This document shows positions 51,354 to 60,126 of a stretch of DNA of 64,000 bases, piece after piece. The DNA is from Candidatus Praeruminimicrobium purgamenti (GTDB taxonomy: Bacteria; Elusimicrobiota; Endomicrobiia; Endomicrobiales; Endomicrobiaceae): positions 59,609 through 123,608 of the forward strand of contig JAHDQW010000006.1 of assembly GCA_018433585.1 (NCBI GenBank), in the 5' to 3' direction. Each line of letters begins with the position of its first letter. The first letter of the stretch is position 1. Made by a program: the position numbers and the translations under genes. The notes beneath the pieces are model-generated. The model made no database searches and was not told the origin of the DNA. It saw only the letters and a list, made by a program, of their open reading frames with translations.

Positions 51354-52814
51354 ATGGGCTTTGAAACTCTTTTATTCTGGGTATCGGCGTTAATATTTAT
51401 AAGCATTATTTCAAGCAAGGTGCTGGACAGATTTGCCGTTCCCGTCCTTCTTGTGTTTTTGGGTATAGGAATACTCGCCGGTTCTGAAGGCGTGGGGAAA
51501 ATTTATTTTGACAATGCCGTTTTCGCAAAATCTCTGGGGACGGTTGCCCTTATCTTTATTATTTTTTCAGGCGGGCTTGATACCGACTGGAAAGAAACTA
51601 AACCGATTGTCGTTCCCGGCATAATACTTTCCACTTTCGGCGTTTTGATTACCGCAGTCGTGACCGGTTTTTTTGCCGTTTATATTTTAAAATTTTCTAT
51701 TCTTGAGGGAATGCTTTTAGGCTCAATAGTTTCTTCAACAGACGCCGCCGCCGTGTTTACGACATTAAGGTCAAAAAATATAAGTCTTAAAAAGCCTCTT
51801 AAACCTCTTCTTGAATTTGAATCGGGCAGCAACGATCCGATGGCTGTTTTTTTAACCGTAAGCGTTATAAGCCTTATAACCGTTCAGGGAACAAAATTTA
51901 TTTCGCTTGTTCCAAATTTTATTATAGATATGGGAATGGGGCTGGCTGTCGGTTATGTAATGTCAAAGGTCAGTTTGTTTTTGATTAAGAGGCTTAACCT
52001 TGAATACGAAGGTCTTTATCCTGTTATAATGATATCGCTTGTGCTGCTTACTTATACCATAGCCGGCTTTTTGAAAGGAAACGGATTTCTTGCCGTTTAT
52101 GTCGCCGGACTTATGCTTGGCAGAGTTGAGTTTCAAAATAAGAGAGTGATTAAAAAATTTCATGACGGCATAGCCTGGTTGATGCAGATAGTAATGTTTG
52201 TTACGCTCGGACTTTTGGTTTTTCCGTCCCAGGTTTTTCCTTATATATGGAAAGGGCTTCTCATAACGGTTTTGCTTATGTTTGTGGCAAGACCGGCCGG
52301 TGTCCTGATAAGCCTGCTTCCTTTTAAAATGAATTTTTCAAAAAAAATTATGATTTCGTGGGTCGGACTGAGAGGGTCTGTTCCTATTATTCTTGCGACG
52401 TTTCCTCTTACGGCCGGCATAGAGCAGGCGAATATTATTTTTAACATAGTTTTTTTTGTAGTTGCGATTTCAGTATTTGTGCAGGGGACTTCAATACCTG
52501 TATTTTCAAAACTTCTCGGACTTGACGCTCCTATGAAGAAAAAAATAAATTATCCGATACAATTTGAAAAAGCAGAAGGCATGGATGCAGAACTTACGGA
52601 TGTTCCTGTACCGTACGAGTCGCCTGCGGTTGGAAAAACAATAGCCGAACTTAGCGTACCTAAAAAACTGCTTATAGTTTTAATCTCTAGGCATGGACAG
52701 TTTATAGTGCCGTCGGGTTCAACGGAAATTGAAGCGGCTGATATTTTGCTTGTTCTTGCAAACGACAAAGACATACTGGCGCTTCAAAAAATTATATCAG
52801 TGATTAAAGCTTAA
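51354..52814 (+). CDS. Potassium/proton antiporter, NhaP2/CvrA type with TrkA-C domain
   Basis: The 486 residues have about 12-13 membrane helices of the CPA1 family, with SSTDAAAVFTTLRSKN near 124-139 and LEFESGSNDPMAVFLT near 151-166, which hold the ion-binding Asp residues. A soluble RCK-C (TrkA-C) domain follows at about 410-486 (DVPVPYESPAVGKTIAEL). NhaP2-type proteins exchange K+ for H+. The regulatory domain may bind a nucleotide. SD AAAAGGA is present before the ATG. Confidence 0.88.
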   Translation: MGFETLLFWVSALIFISIISSKVLDRFAVPVLLVFLGIGILAGSEGVGKIYFDNAVFAKSLGTVALIFIIFSGGLDTDWKETKPIVVPGIILSTFGVLITAVVTGFFAVYILKFSILEGMLLGSIVSSTDAAAVFTTLRSKNISLKKPLKPLLEFESGSNDPMAVFLTVSVISLITVQGTKFISLVPNFIIDMGMGLAVGYVMSKVSLFLIKRLNLEYEGLYPVIMISLVLLTYTIAGFLKGNGFLAVYVAGLMLGRVEFQNKRVIKKFHDGIAWLMQIVMFVTLGLLVFPSQVFPYIWKGLLITVLLMFVARPAGVLISLLPFKMNFSKKIMISWVGLRGSVPIILATFPLTAGIEQANIIFNIVFFVVAISVFVQGTSIPVFSKLLGLDAPMKKKINYPIQFEKAEGMDAELTDVPVPYESPAVGKTIAELSVPKKLLIVLISRHGQFIVPSGSTEIEAADILLVLANDKDILALQKIISVIKA

Positions 52815-52815
52815 G

Positions 52816-54687
52816 TTATCTGAATTTTCTGTCATAAAGCAAAGCTGCATTTGATACTACAAGAACAGATCCTATATTATGAACCAGAGCTCCCGTTATA
52901 GGATTAAGCAGCGCCATAATTGAAAGAATTACGGCTATTACATTTATTAACATTGAAAGAGTTATGTTAAATTTTATCGTATTTACGGTGGAAACAGATA
53001 ATCTTTTTAAGTAGGTAACGGCTGCAATATCGTCGCTTATAAGCGTTATGTCTGCGGCTTCCACCGCTATATCGCTTCCTATCGTTCCCATTGAAATGCC
53101 GACGTCGGCGGTTTTCAACGCAGGGGCATCGTTTATGCCGTCTCCTGTCATTGCCACAATACGCCCTTCTTTCTGAAGTTTTTTAATTATAGAAACTTTG
53201 TTTTCAGGAAGAAGATGGGAATAAACTTTTTCTATTCCGGCCTTAGCGGCGATATAATCCGCAGTTTCTTTGTTGTCGCCGGTAAGCATTATCGTTTCGG
53301 CATTTGCAGATTTTAATTCTTTTACGGTTTCCGCTATGTTCGGACGAAGCGTGTCTGATAAAGCTATTATGCCGGCGGTAAATTTGTCCGCGGCGACAAG
53401 AATTACGGCTTTGCCCTGTTTTGTAAGAATATCCGCTTTATCTTCTGTTTCTTTATTTATAATAACGCCGTTTTCTTCAAGGAATTTTTTATTGCCGCAG
53501 ATTATAAGGCTGTCTTTTATCTGCGCGCTTATTCCTTTTCCCGGAATCATTTTAAAATTTTTAGGTTCATCCGTTAATTTTACGTTTAGTTCTTTTGCAT
53601 AATTTACGACAGCTTTTCCTATAGGATGTTCTGATAAGGATTCGGCAGCCGCCGCATAATTCAAAAGTTTTTCTTTTGATATTTCAACAACAGGGGCGAC
53701 GTCGCTTACGGTAAGAGTACCTTTTGTTATCGTGCCGGTTTTGTCGAACACGATACAGTTTACTTTTCCCATTTTTTCGAGAGCTTCGCCGGACTTTATT
53801 ATAACGCCGAATTTTGTCGCCTGTCCTATTGCGGCCACTATGCTTGTAGGGGTTGCAAGCGCCAGGGCGCACGGACAAAATACGACCAAAACAGTTACCG
53901 CCCGTATGATATCGCCTGTCGCAAAATGCGTTATTACTGCGGTTAATAAAGCCGCAGGCACAAGCCATCCTGCCCATTTGTCGACAATACGCTGCATAGG
54001 CGCCTTATTTTTTTCGGCTTCGTTGACAAGTTTTATAAGTTTTTGCAAAGACGTATTACTGCCTGTTTTGACGGCTTTTATATCTACCGAACCGAACAGG
54101 TTGAGCGTTCCGCAGAATACGCTGTCTCCCTGCATTTTGTCGGCAGGAAGAGATTCTCCGGTTATGACAGACTGGTTCACAGACGTGTTTCCCGATATTA
54201 TTTGCCCGTCAACTGGAATTGTTTCTCCCGGAAGAATACGCAAAATATCATTTTCTTTAATTTCTTCTACGGCTACCGTTTCAACGGTTATGCCGTTATT
54301 GCCGTATGATATTCTTCTTGCCTGTTCAGGAATAAGATTTATGAGCTTTTTTATGCCTTTTTTTGCGCGTTCTACGGTTTTGTCTTCAAGAATTCCGCCT
54401 ATTGCCATAATAAACGCTATTTCGCCGGCGGCAAAAACTTCGCCTATTGCTATAGAAGCCGTCATTGCAATAGATATTAAGAGCGCTGAAGAAATCTTCT
54501 TTTGTATAAAGAGTTTTTTAAGGGCATTATAAAATAACGGAAATCCTGAAACGGCGGTTGTTATCCATACAGGATCAAGCGGTAAAGTCTTTTCCGTAAG
54601 TATCAATATAAAACTTATAAGCAGGAACAATCCGCTTATAACCGTCATTTTTAAAGATGAGAGAAATTCTATCGTTTTATGTATCAT
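52816..54687 (-). CDS. Heavy-metal P1B-type ATPase, probably copper export
   Basis: The motifs are complete: TGES (actuator) near 176, CPCALALATPTS in the membrane (metal binding), DKTGTITKG with the phosphorylated Asp, SEHPIGKAV (HP), and GDGINDAPALKTADVG. The N-terminal heavy-metal-binding domain of CopA is absent, so only the first transmembrane pair precedes. I place the start at the ATG at 54687, with AAGGA 10 bases before it; a TTG 14 codons upstream would overlap the CsoR gene. CPC and the neighbouring CsoR point to Cu(I); length 623. Confidence 0.85.
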   Translation of the reverse strand: MIHKTIEFLSSLKMTVISGLFLLISFILILTEKTLPLDPVWITTAVSGFPLFYNALKKLFIQKKISSALLISIAMTASIAIGEVFAAGEIAFIMAIGGILEDKTVERAKKGIKKLINLIPEQARRISYGNNGITVETVAVEEIKENDILRILPGETIPVDGQIISGNTSVNQSVITGESLPADKMQGDSVFCGTLNLFGSVDIKAVKTGSNTSLQKLIKLVNEAEKNKAPMQRIVDKWAGWLVPAALLTAVITHFATGDIIRAVTVLVVFCPCALALATPTSIVAAIGQATKFGVIIKSGEALEKMGKVNCIVFDKTGTITKGTLTVSDVAPVVEISKEKLLNYAAAAESLSEHPIGKAVVNYAKELNVKLTDEPKNFKMIPGKGISAQIKDSLIICGNKKFLEENGVIINKETEDKADILTKQGKAVILVAADKFTAGIIALSDTLRPNIAETVKELKSANAETIMLTGDNKETADYIAAKAGIEKVYSHLLPENKVSIIKKLQKEGRIVAMTGDGINDAPALKTADVGISMGTIGSDIAVEAADITLISDDIAAVTYLKRLSVSTVNTIKFNITLSMLINVIAVILSIMALLNPITGALVHNIGSVLVVSNAALLYDRKFR

Positions 54688-54703
54688 TTTGAAAAAATCC
54701 TTT

Positions 54704-54979
54704 TTAAACCATGCGCGAAAACTGTTCAAGCGCGGATGATAATTTTTTTATTGTTTCGTCCTGATCGCCGTGTAATATTCCTTCGGTTACGCAGTGATGC
54801 AGATGTCCTTCAAGAATAAGCTGCCCTGTTTTGTGAAGCGCGGATTTTGCCGAGCCTATTTGTATAAGAATCTCTTCGCACGGTTTATCGCTTTCAACCA
54901 TTTTTATTATGCCTCTTATCTGTCCTTCAATTTTTTTTAGACGTTTTGTTACGGATTCTACATCCATACACTTTTTCAT
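54704..54979 (-). CDS. csoR: CsoR-type copper-sensing repressor
   Basis: The 91 residues are all helical with RLKKIEGQIRGIIKMVE (DNA-facing helix) and the metal site Cys34, His59 and Cys63 (KPCEEI; GHLHHC), spaced as C-H-C of CsoR sensing Cu(I). Asn/other residues of RcnR are absent. It precedes the P-type ATPase gene with 16 bases between, so the pair is a copper homeostasis operon. Cys4 is unusual near the N-terminus. Confidence 0.85.
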   Translation of the reverse strand: MKKCMDVESVTKRLKKIEGQIRGIIKMVESDKPCEEILIQIGSAKSALHKTGQLILEGHLHHCVTEGILHGDQDETIKKLSSALEQFSRMV

Positions 54980-54996
54980 AAAACACCCCTCAAGAT

Positions 54997-55047
54997 AATA
55001 TATGCCCCCTGCCCCTATATAGTATATTTTATTTCAAAGGAAGTCAA
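54997..55047 (-). promoter_or_regulatory. Promoter with CsoR-type operator
   Basis: Minus strand: TTGACT (55047-55042), then an A+T-rich -10 (TATATA, 18 bases on), then a G-tract pair (AGGGGCAGGGGG) flanked by ATA/TAT repeats at about 55018-54998. Paired G tracts in an AT-rich frame are the known form of CsoR boxes. Confidence 0.5.
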
Positions 55048-55145
55048 CGGCTTATGTGAAAAAGATGTAAAAATGTATAAAAGGCAAAGTTATTTTGATA
55101 AAATAATAAAAACAAATTGATTTTTGTTAAGTAAAGCCGGAAAAA

Positions 55146-55586
55146 ATGAAAAATGAAAGTTTAAGAATTACGGATTCGCCGTCTTGTCCTGATATGCACA
55201 AGCTTGAGGACACGATGGGAACAAAATCTTTGGGCTTTTGGAAATCCGTAACGGATTTTATAGACAAAAAATATCCGGAAGTATTTTTGCCTGAATGGAT
55301 ATACGGCGGAAAAAAACACGGCTGGGTTTTAAGATATAAGAAGAATAAATCGTTTTGTACTCTTGTTCCGGAAAAAAACAGCTGTAAAATAGTAATTGTT
55401 TTCGGAGCCGAAGAGAGAGAAAAAACAGAAAAGATAAAAAATAGTTTGTCCCGCTTTACGGCGGACAGGTATGATTCCACAGAAACGTTCCGCGACGGGA
55501 AATGGCTTCTTTTAACAGTCGATTCAAACGAAATTCTCAAAGATATAGAAATACTGCTTAATATAAAACGCAAAATTAAAATATAG
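55146..55586 (+). CDS. DUF3788 family protein
   Basis: The 146 residues contain LEDTMGTKSLGFWKSVTDFI and LPEWIYGGKKHGWVLRYKKNKSFCTLVPEKNSCKIVIVFG, matching DUF3788, a small cytosolic family with no assigned role. It is followed by a nitroreductase 13 bases later. Start is supported by an SD-like GCCGGAAAAA. Confidence 0.82.
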   Translation: MKNESLRITDSPSCPDMHKLEDTMGTKSLGFWKSVTDFIDKKYPEVFLPEWIYGGKKHGWVLRYKKNKSFCTLVPEKNSCKIVIVFGAEEREKTEKIKNSLSRFTADRYDSTETFRDGKWLLLTVDSNEILKDIEILLNIKRKIKI

Positions 55587-55599
55587 GGTCGGAGGAATT

Positions 55600-56163
55600 A
55601 TGAACGAAGCAATAAAAAATATTAAAATGCGCCGTTCCGTAAGATTTTTTGAACAAAAGAAAATTGAAAAAGAAATTTTACAGGAAATAATAGAGGCGGG
55701 AAATTTGGCTCCTACAGGCATGAATGCCCAGCCGTGGAGATTTGTCGTTGTCGAGAGCAGTGAATTTAAAGAAAAACTTGCAAAGCTCGCGCTTCCTAAA
55801 TATAAGCAGTGGCTGGAAAAAATGTCCGCCGAATTTAAAGAAATGAGAAAAGAAATAGATTTAAAAGTTAAAGATCCCGCACATTATGACGCTCCTGCGG
55901 TTATTTTTGTAATAGGCAAAGGTATGACAAGGGATTTAGATTGTCCTATGGTATGCCAGAATATTATGCTGGCTGCCCGTTCAATGGGTATAGGCAGCTG
56001 CTGGGTCTTTATAGGACAGCTTGTTCTTGACAATCCTGAAATAAGAAAAGAGTTTGATTTGCAGGAAGATGAAAAAGTTTTCGGTCCGATAGTGTTGGGT
56101 TATCCGAAAGAAGGTTTCCCTGAAATGCCTTTGAAAAAAGAGCCTTCAGTAAAATGGCTGTAG
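55600..56163 (+). CDS. Nitroreductase-family FMN oxidoreductase
   Basis: The 187 residues have the family start IKMRRSVRFFEQKKIEKEILQEIIEAGNLAPTGMNAQPWRF and the GIGSCWVF pocket. It should bind FMN as a dimer and reduce nitro groups, quinones or ene bonds with NAD(P)H; substrate unknown. GGAGG SD is 7 bases before the ATG. Confidence 0.92.
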   Translation: MNEAIKNIKMRRSVRFFEQKKIEKEILQEIIEAGNLAPTGMNAQPWRFVVVESSEFKEKLAKLALPKYKQWLEKMSAEFKEMRKEIDLKVKDPAHYDAPAVIFVIGKGMTRDLDCPMVCQNIMLAARSMGIGSCWVFIGQLVLDNPEIRKEFDLQEDEKVFGPIVLGYPKEGFPEMPLKKEPSVKWL

Positions 56164-56229
56164 TTTTAATAAATAATAAGTTGTAAAATATATTGCCGTG
56201 AAGTATGAAAAAACGGTTTGAGGAATAAA

Positions 56230-56661
56230 ATGAGTAAAATAAAAGTGCTTTTTGTATGCATACATAATTCTGCCAGAAGTCAGATGGCCGAGGCATTTAC
56301 AAAAAAATATGCAGACGGTAAAATTGACGCCGAAAGCGCGGGAATAGAACCGGGAGTTCTTAATAAAACGGTTGTAAATGTTATGAAAGAAATAGGAATC
56401 GACATTTCCTCAAATAAAACACAAAGCGTTTTTGAGCTTTACGGTAAAAATAAAGAATACGATTATGTTATTACGGTATGCGACCAGACAAAAGCCGAAA
56501 TGTGTCCCGTTTTCCCTGGCGCCGGCAAAAGACTGCATTGGAATTTTGAAGACCCTTCGGGATTCAGCGGAACAGACGAAGAAAAATGCGTCAAAACAAG
56601 AGAGGTAAGAAATCAAATAGAAAGTAAAATACAAAACTGGATTGCGGATTTAAATGTCTGA
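56230..56661 (+). CDS. arsC: Arsenate reductase, LMW phosphatase type
   Basis: The start is at the ATG at 56230 (MSKIKVLFVCIHNSARSQM), after GAGGA; an in-frame TTG upstream overlaps that SD. CIHNSARS is the PTP-loop with the catalytic Cys, and DPSGFSGTDEEKC holds the acid Asp. It also carries VCDQTKAEMCPVFPG with redox Cys residues of the thioredoxin-coupled ArsC type. It reduces arsenate to arsenite. No arsB or arsR is next to it. Confidence 0.88.
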   Translation: MSKIKVLFVCIHNSARSQMAEAFTKKYADGKIDAESAGIEPGVLNKTVVNVMKEIGIDISSNKTQSVFELYGKNKEYDYVITVCDQTKAEMCPVFPGAGKRLHWNFEDPSGFSGTDEEKCVKTREVRNQIESKIQNWIADLNV

Positions 56662-56690
56662 TAGCTTCATAAAATGAAAGGAGAGCATTT

Positions 56691-57206
56691 ATGGCTAAAG
56701 CATTGGCAGTTATTGATGTGCAGAATGATTATTTTGAAAACGGAAGTTTTCCTCTTTGGAATATGGGGGATGTCGTTTCAAATATAGAAAAAGTTATTTG
56801 GAAAGCGAATGAAAAAAGAGTCCCTGTGATATTGGTTCAGCATATAGTTGAAAATAAAGGCATTGCTTCGTTTTTAACTGCAGGAACTCCCGGGGCGAAT
56901 ATACACCAGAGAATATTGTGCGCGGCTCAGAGAGCGCCTGTAATCGTAAAGCATTACGCCGACAGTTTTTTTCAGACAAATTTTGAAAAAACTTTGGACG
57001 ATTTAAAAGTAACGGAGTTAATTCTCTGCGGTATGATGACTCAGAACTGCGTAACGCATACGGCGATTTCAAAATCTGCCGAAAAATATAAAGTGACGGT
57101 TTTAACAGACTGCTGTACAACGGTTGACGAAAGAATACATAAGATAGCTTTAAAGGCGTTATCTACCAGAGTGGAAATGGCATTATCTACGGATGAGATT
57201 TTTTAG
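56691..57206 (+). CDS. Isochorismatase-family cysteine hydrolase
   Basis: The 171 residues have the triad: Asp9 in VIDVQNDYF, Lys in VIVKHYADSFF, and Cys in GMMTQNCVTHTA. The length and motifs fit nicotinamidase-like/isochorismatase-like proteins. The actual amide or ester substrate cannot be told. It is 9 bases before the next gene. Confidence 0.9.
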   Translation: MAKALAVIDVQNDYFENGSFPLWNMGDVVSNIEKVIWKANEKRVPVILVQHIVENKGIASFLTAGTPGANIHQRILCAAQRAPVIVKHYADSFFQTNFEKTLDDLKVTELILCGMMTQNCVTHTAISKSAEKYKVTVLTDCCTTVDERIHKIALKALSTRVEMALSTDEIF

Positions 57207-57215
57207 GGGGAAATA

Positions 57216-57761
57216 ATGAATATTTTAGTTTTAAACGGCAGTCCGAGGATGAAAGGGAATACAAAAACGGCTTTATTGGAAATAAAAAAAGGAATAGAAG
57301 AAAATATAAAAGACTGCAGCATTGAATTTATAGACGTTACGACGAAAAAGTTAAGCGGCTGCATAAACTGCGATGCCTGTAAAAGAAACGGCGGAACGTG
57401 TATCACGCCTGACGACAGCGCCCAGCTTATAGAAAAAGTTTATCAGGCTGATATTTTGATTTTCGGAACGCCTGTTTACTGGTGGGGAATTTCCGCACAG
57501 TTAAAAATGCTTATAGACAAATTTTATTCAAAATCCAAACAGTTTGCCAAACAAAATAAAAAAATAGGCGTTGTTTCAATAGGCGGAGCAGTTCTTCAAG
57601 ACAGAGAATACGGATTGATAAAAGAACAGTTTTCGTGTATATGCGATTATCTGAAATGGAAAATGGTTTTTTATAAACCTATTTCGGCTTATGAGGCCGG
57701 TTTTGTATCGTATAACGAAGAAACCATGAAAGAATTGTCAAAATTATGGGAAAACCTGTAA
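57216..57761 (+). CDS. NADPH-dependent FMN reductase-like flavodoxin-fold protein
   Basis: The 181 residues start ILVLNGSPRMKGNTKTALLE (flavin phosphate loop) and carry CINCDACKRNGGTCI at about 49-63, a cysteine set of the iron-sulfur flavoprotein type, followed by PVYWWGISAQLKMLIDK. It should bind FMN and possibly an Fe-S cluster. It is downstream of the isochorismatase-like gene in the same direction. Confidence 0.85.
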   Translation: MNILVLNGSPRMKGNTKTALLEIKKGIEENIKDCSIEFIDVTTKKLSGCINCDACKRNGGTCITPDDSAQLIEKVYQADILIFGTPVYWWGISAQLKMLIDKFYSKSKQFAKQNKKIGVVSIGGAVLQDREYGLIKEQFSCICDYLKWKMVFYKPISAYEAGFVSYNEETMKELSKLWENL

Positions 57762-58820
57762 TTATCTGATTATCATATTAAGCGTTTTGTCGCTGTCCAA
57801 AAGTTTCAGCCCGCGCTGCAGGGAATCTTTTTCCGATAAAACAGTGTAGTAATTGCTTTTTATTTCGGGAGCGAGTTTTAACGCTTCGGCAAATTCTTTT
57901 TTATTTATAGGGTTTTTTGAAACTAAATCTATAAAACCTATATTTGTTAAGAAATCTCTGACAAAATCAGGTTTATTATCCTGGAGAAGAGAACAGAAAT
58001 ACGTTGCCGTTCCTACCTGAAGACCGTGCATATGCGGTTTTGCCGAGATATCGTCAAGCGCATGCGATATCAAATGTTCGCTTCCGCTTGCAGGACGTGA
58101 AGAGCCTGCTATTTCCATAGCTATTCCGCTGAGTATAAGAGAATTTACCATTTTAAATTGAAAATCGTATGTTTTTACGTCTTCTCTGCTGCTGTTACAG
58201 TACAGAATTTCAAGAGAATTATGCGAGATTAAAGCCGCAAAATCGCTGTGGCTTTCATTTTTTTTCAGGAAAGCCTGTTTCCAGTCCCATAAAGACGTGA
58301 CTTTTGAAATAGTGTCTCCGATTCCGGAATATAAAGACACTTCAGGAGCGTTGCTTATTACGTCAAGATCGGCGACGACTCCGTAAGGTATTGTCGATTT
58401 TACGCTTTTGCGTTTTCCCGATACCAAAAGAGACGTGTTCGGACTGCAGAATCCGTCGTTTGAAACTGAAGTCGGAACGCTTATAAAAGGAAGCTTAAGA
58501 ACATGCGCGCAGTATTTGCTGTAATCAAGGGCTTTTCCGCCGCCTATTCCTAGAAGAACGTTAGTTTCAGAAGGTATTTTAAAAGCCGTATGCACCACGT
58601 TTTCTATATTTATATCCGAAATATCATCTTTATGCACTATTTCTATTCCAAACTCTTTGAAACCTGCGTAAAGCTGTCCGGCTACGACAGGCTCAATGCC
58701 TTCGCTGAAAAAAAGAGCCACTTTCATAAACTTTCTGTCAAAGAGATATTTGCCTATTTTAAATAGCTTGCCGTTCCCTATTTTGAGAAGCGCGGGGATA
58801 TTAATTGCTTTATTTATCAT
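57762..58820 (-). CDS. egsA: Glycerol-1-phosphate dehydrogenase (AraM/EgsA type)
   Basis: The 352 residues match the AraM/EgsA family: LLGIGGGKALDYSKYCAH at about 90-107 (NAD site), SVPTSVSNDGFCSPNTSL near 114-132, a metal Asp (SGIGDTISK), and SGSEHLISHALD with MHGLQVG for the two ligand His. EgsA makes sn-glycerol-1-phosphate from DHAP with NAD(P)H, the archaeal lipid stereochemistry, also used in some bacteria for heptaprenylglycerol phosphate. Its start overlaps the HAD phosphatase stop by 11 bases. Confidence 0.85.
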   Translation of the reverse strand: MINKAINIPALLKIGNGKLFKIGKYLFDRKFMKVALFFSEGIEPVVAGQLYAGFKEFGIEIVHKDDISDINIENVVHTAFKIPSETNVLLGIGGGKALDYSKYCAHVLKLPFISVPTSVSNDGFCSPNTSLLVSGKRKSVKSTIPYGVVADLDVISNAPEVSLYSGIGDTISKVTSLWDWKQAFLKKNESHSDFAALISHNSLEILYCNSSREDVKTYDFQFKMVNSLILSGIAMEIAGSSRPASGSEHLISHALDDISAKPHMHGLQVGTATYFCSLLQDNKPDFVRDFLTNIGFIDLVSKNPINKKEFAEALKLAPEIKSNYYTVLSEKDSLQRGLKLLDSDKTLNMIIR

Positions 58821-59475
58821 ACAGTCTCCCTATATAATCCGAAATGTCTTTAAAATTGTCGAATTTTTCGGTTTTTATGCCCTCTTTTCTGCATAGTTCA
58901 AGAAGAACGTCTTTTGCAAAAACGGCATCGGCTGTTTTTGCGGAAGAAAAATCGGGAATTCCGTCGCCTGCATAAATTGTGAAATAGCCTTCAGATTTTA
59001 ATTTTTTTACAAGCAGTTCTTTAGAAATGCCGGTGTTATGATTGTAAAAAGGATTTGTTTTGTCGGGAGCTATAAGACGCAGTCCGTCTTTTTGGCTGTA
59101 AACGCCGTCATTAGAAATAAGAGAAATATTATAATCTTTCAATGTCTGTCCTATTCTCTTTTCTATGTAATATTTTGTGCCTGCGCTGCATAAATATACG
59201 GGAACGCCGAGTTTTTTGCATATTTCAAGCGTATCATAAAAATATTCGTCTACTTCGATTGTCGCTATAAATTTGTCCAGTTCTTCCTGCGGTATGTGTA
59301 TCTGCGAGAAGATGCCTGTCAGCGCTTCTATATGCGTGATTTTCTTTTGAAGATAATCATGCCACGGTTTAAGAGCGCTCTCTGATAAAAAAGTCTCAAT
59401 TACCATGTGAAAAAAATCTTTCTTTGAAATTGTTCCGTCAAAATCGCTTATTAATGCCGTTTTTTTACAGTTCAT
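58810..59475 (-). CDS. HAD-family phosphatase, MtnX-like
   Basis: The 221 residues have HAD motif I SDFDGTISKKD, motif II in YLCSAGTKYY, and motif IV IYAGDGIPDFSSAK, giving the MtnX/SerB-like subclass IB. I place the start at ATG 59475; a TTG five codons upstream is possible. No SD is present and a TATAAT is 8 bases before the ATG, so a leaderless transcript is possible. It is coupled to the egsA gene, so its substrate may be a product or precursor of G1P metabolism. Confidence 0.8.
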   Translation of the reverse strand: MNCKKTALISDFDGTISKKDFFHMVIETFLSESALKPWHDYLQKKITHIEALTGIFSQIHIPQEELDKFIATIEVDEYFYDTLEICKKLGVPVYLCSAGTKYYIEKRIGQTLKDYNISLISNDGVYSQKDGLRLIAPDKTNPFYNHNTGISKELLVKKLKSEGYFTIYAGDGIPDFSSAKTADAVFAKDVLLELCRKEGIKTEKFDNFKDISDYIGRLYDK

Positions 59476-59501
59476 ATATATATTATACAATAATTTAAGT
59501 T

Positions 59502-60089
59502 TTATTCAGCCGGTTTGTATTTATCCTGAAATTCGGCTCTTGCAAGAGCCGTGTATTTAAGGATGAAGTCTGTTTTTGCTTTTGTGTATGCGTCTCTGTT
59601 GTGTTCAAACAGTCTTTTAAGTTTAAGTTTGAGTTCTCCGTATTGTTTTGCGGTTTGCGGATATTTTTTAAGATAATCGCGGAAATAAAATTCGTTCCAG
59701 TCTCCGGAATATCTTATGTGAAGATGAAAAACTTTTTCGGCAAATCCGTTTTCCGTATATCCTTTCATAAACATCATGCAAGGCGGCGGGTTTTTAGGCT
59801 GGGATTCAAAAATGTAGCCGATGCTTTTCAGAGAAGCGGTCAAAATTTCCGTATCTGTATTTTTTGGTATTTCAATTAAAATATCTATCGTCGGTTTTGA
59901 GATAAGACCTTCAACGGAAGTGCTTCCTATATGGCTTATGCGCAAAATACTGCTTTGTCCTGCGGTTTTTATAATAAGTTTTTCTTCCTGCAGGTACCAG
60001 TCTTTCCATGAAAAATTATACGGGCTTAATTTTACGGGGAACAGCTGCCATAATTCTTCCAGAGACATTTCGGATAAAGTTTTTTTCAT
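59502..60089 (-). CDS. GrpB family protein (UPF0157, nucleotidyltransferase-like)
   Basis: The 195 residues contain RISHIGSTSVEGLISKPTIDILIEI, the GrpB core with a nucleotidyltransferase-like GST and paired Asp residues. They continue with NEFYFRDYLKKYPQTAKQYGELK and end with YTKAKTDFI. The reaction is unknown. It ends 26 bases before the HAD gene. Confidence 0.88.
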   Translation of the reverse strand: MKKTLSEMSLEELWQLFPVKLSPYNFSWKDWYLQEEKLIIKTAGQSSILRISHIGSTSVEGLISKPTIDILIEIPKNTDTEILTASLKSIGYIFESQPKNPPPCMMFMKGYTENGFAEKVFHLHIRYSGDWNEFYFRDYLKKYPQTAKQYGELKLKLKRLFEHNRDAYTKAKTDFILKYTALARAEFQDKYKPAE

Positions 60090-60126
60090 TATGTTTATAT
60101 TATAAAAAATTTGTAAAATAAATAAT

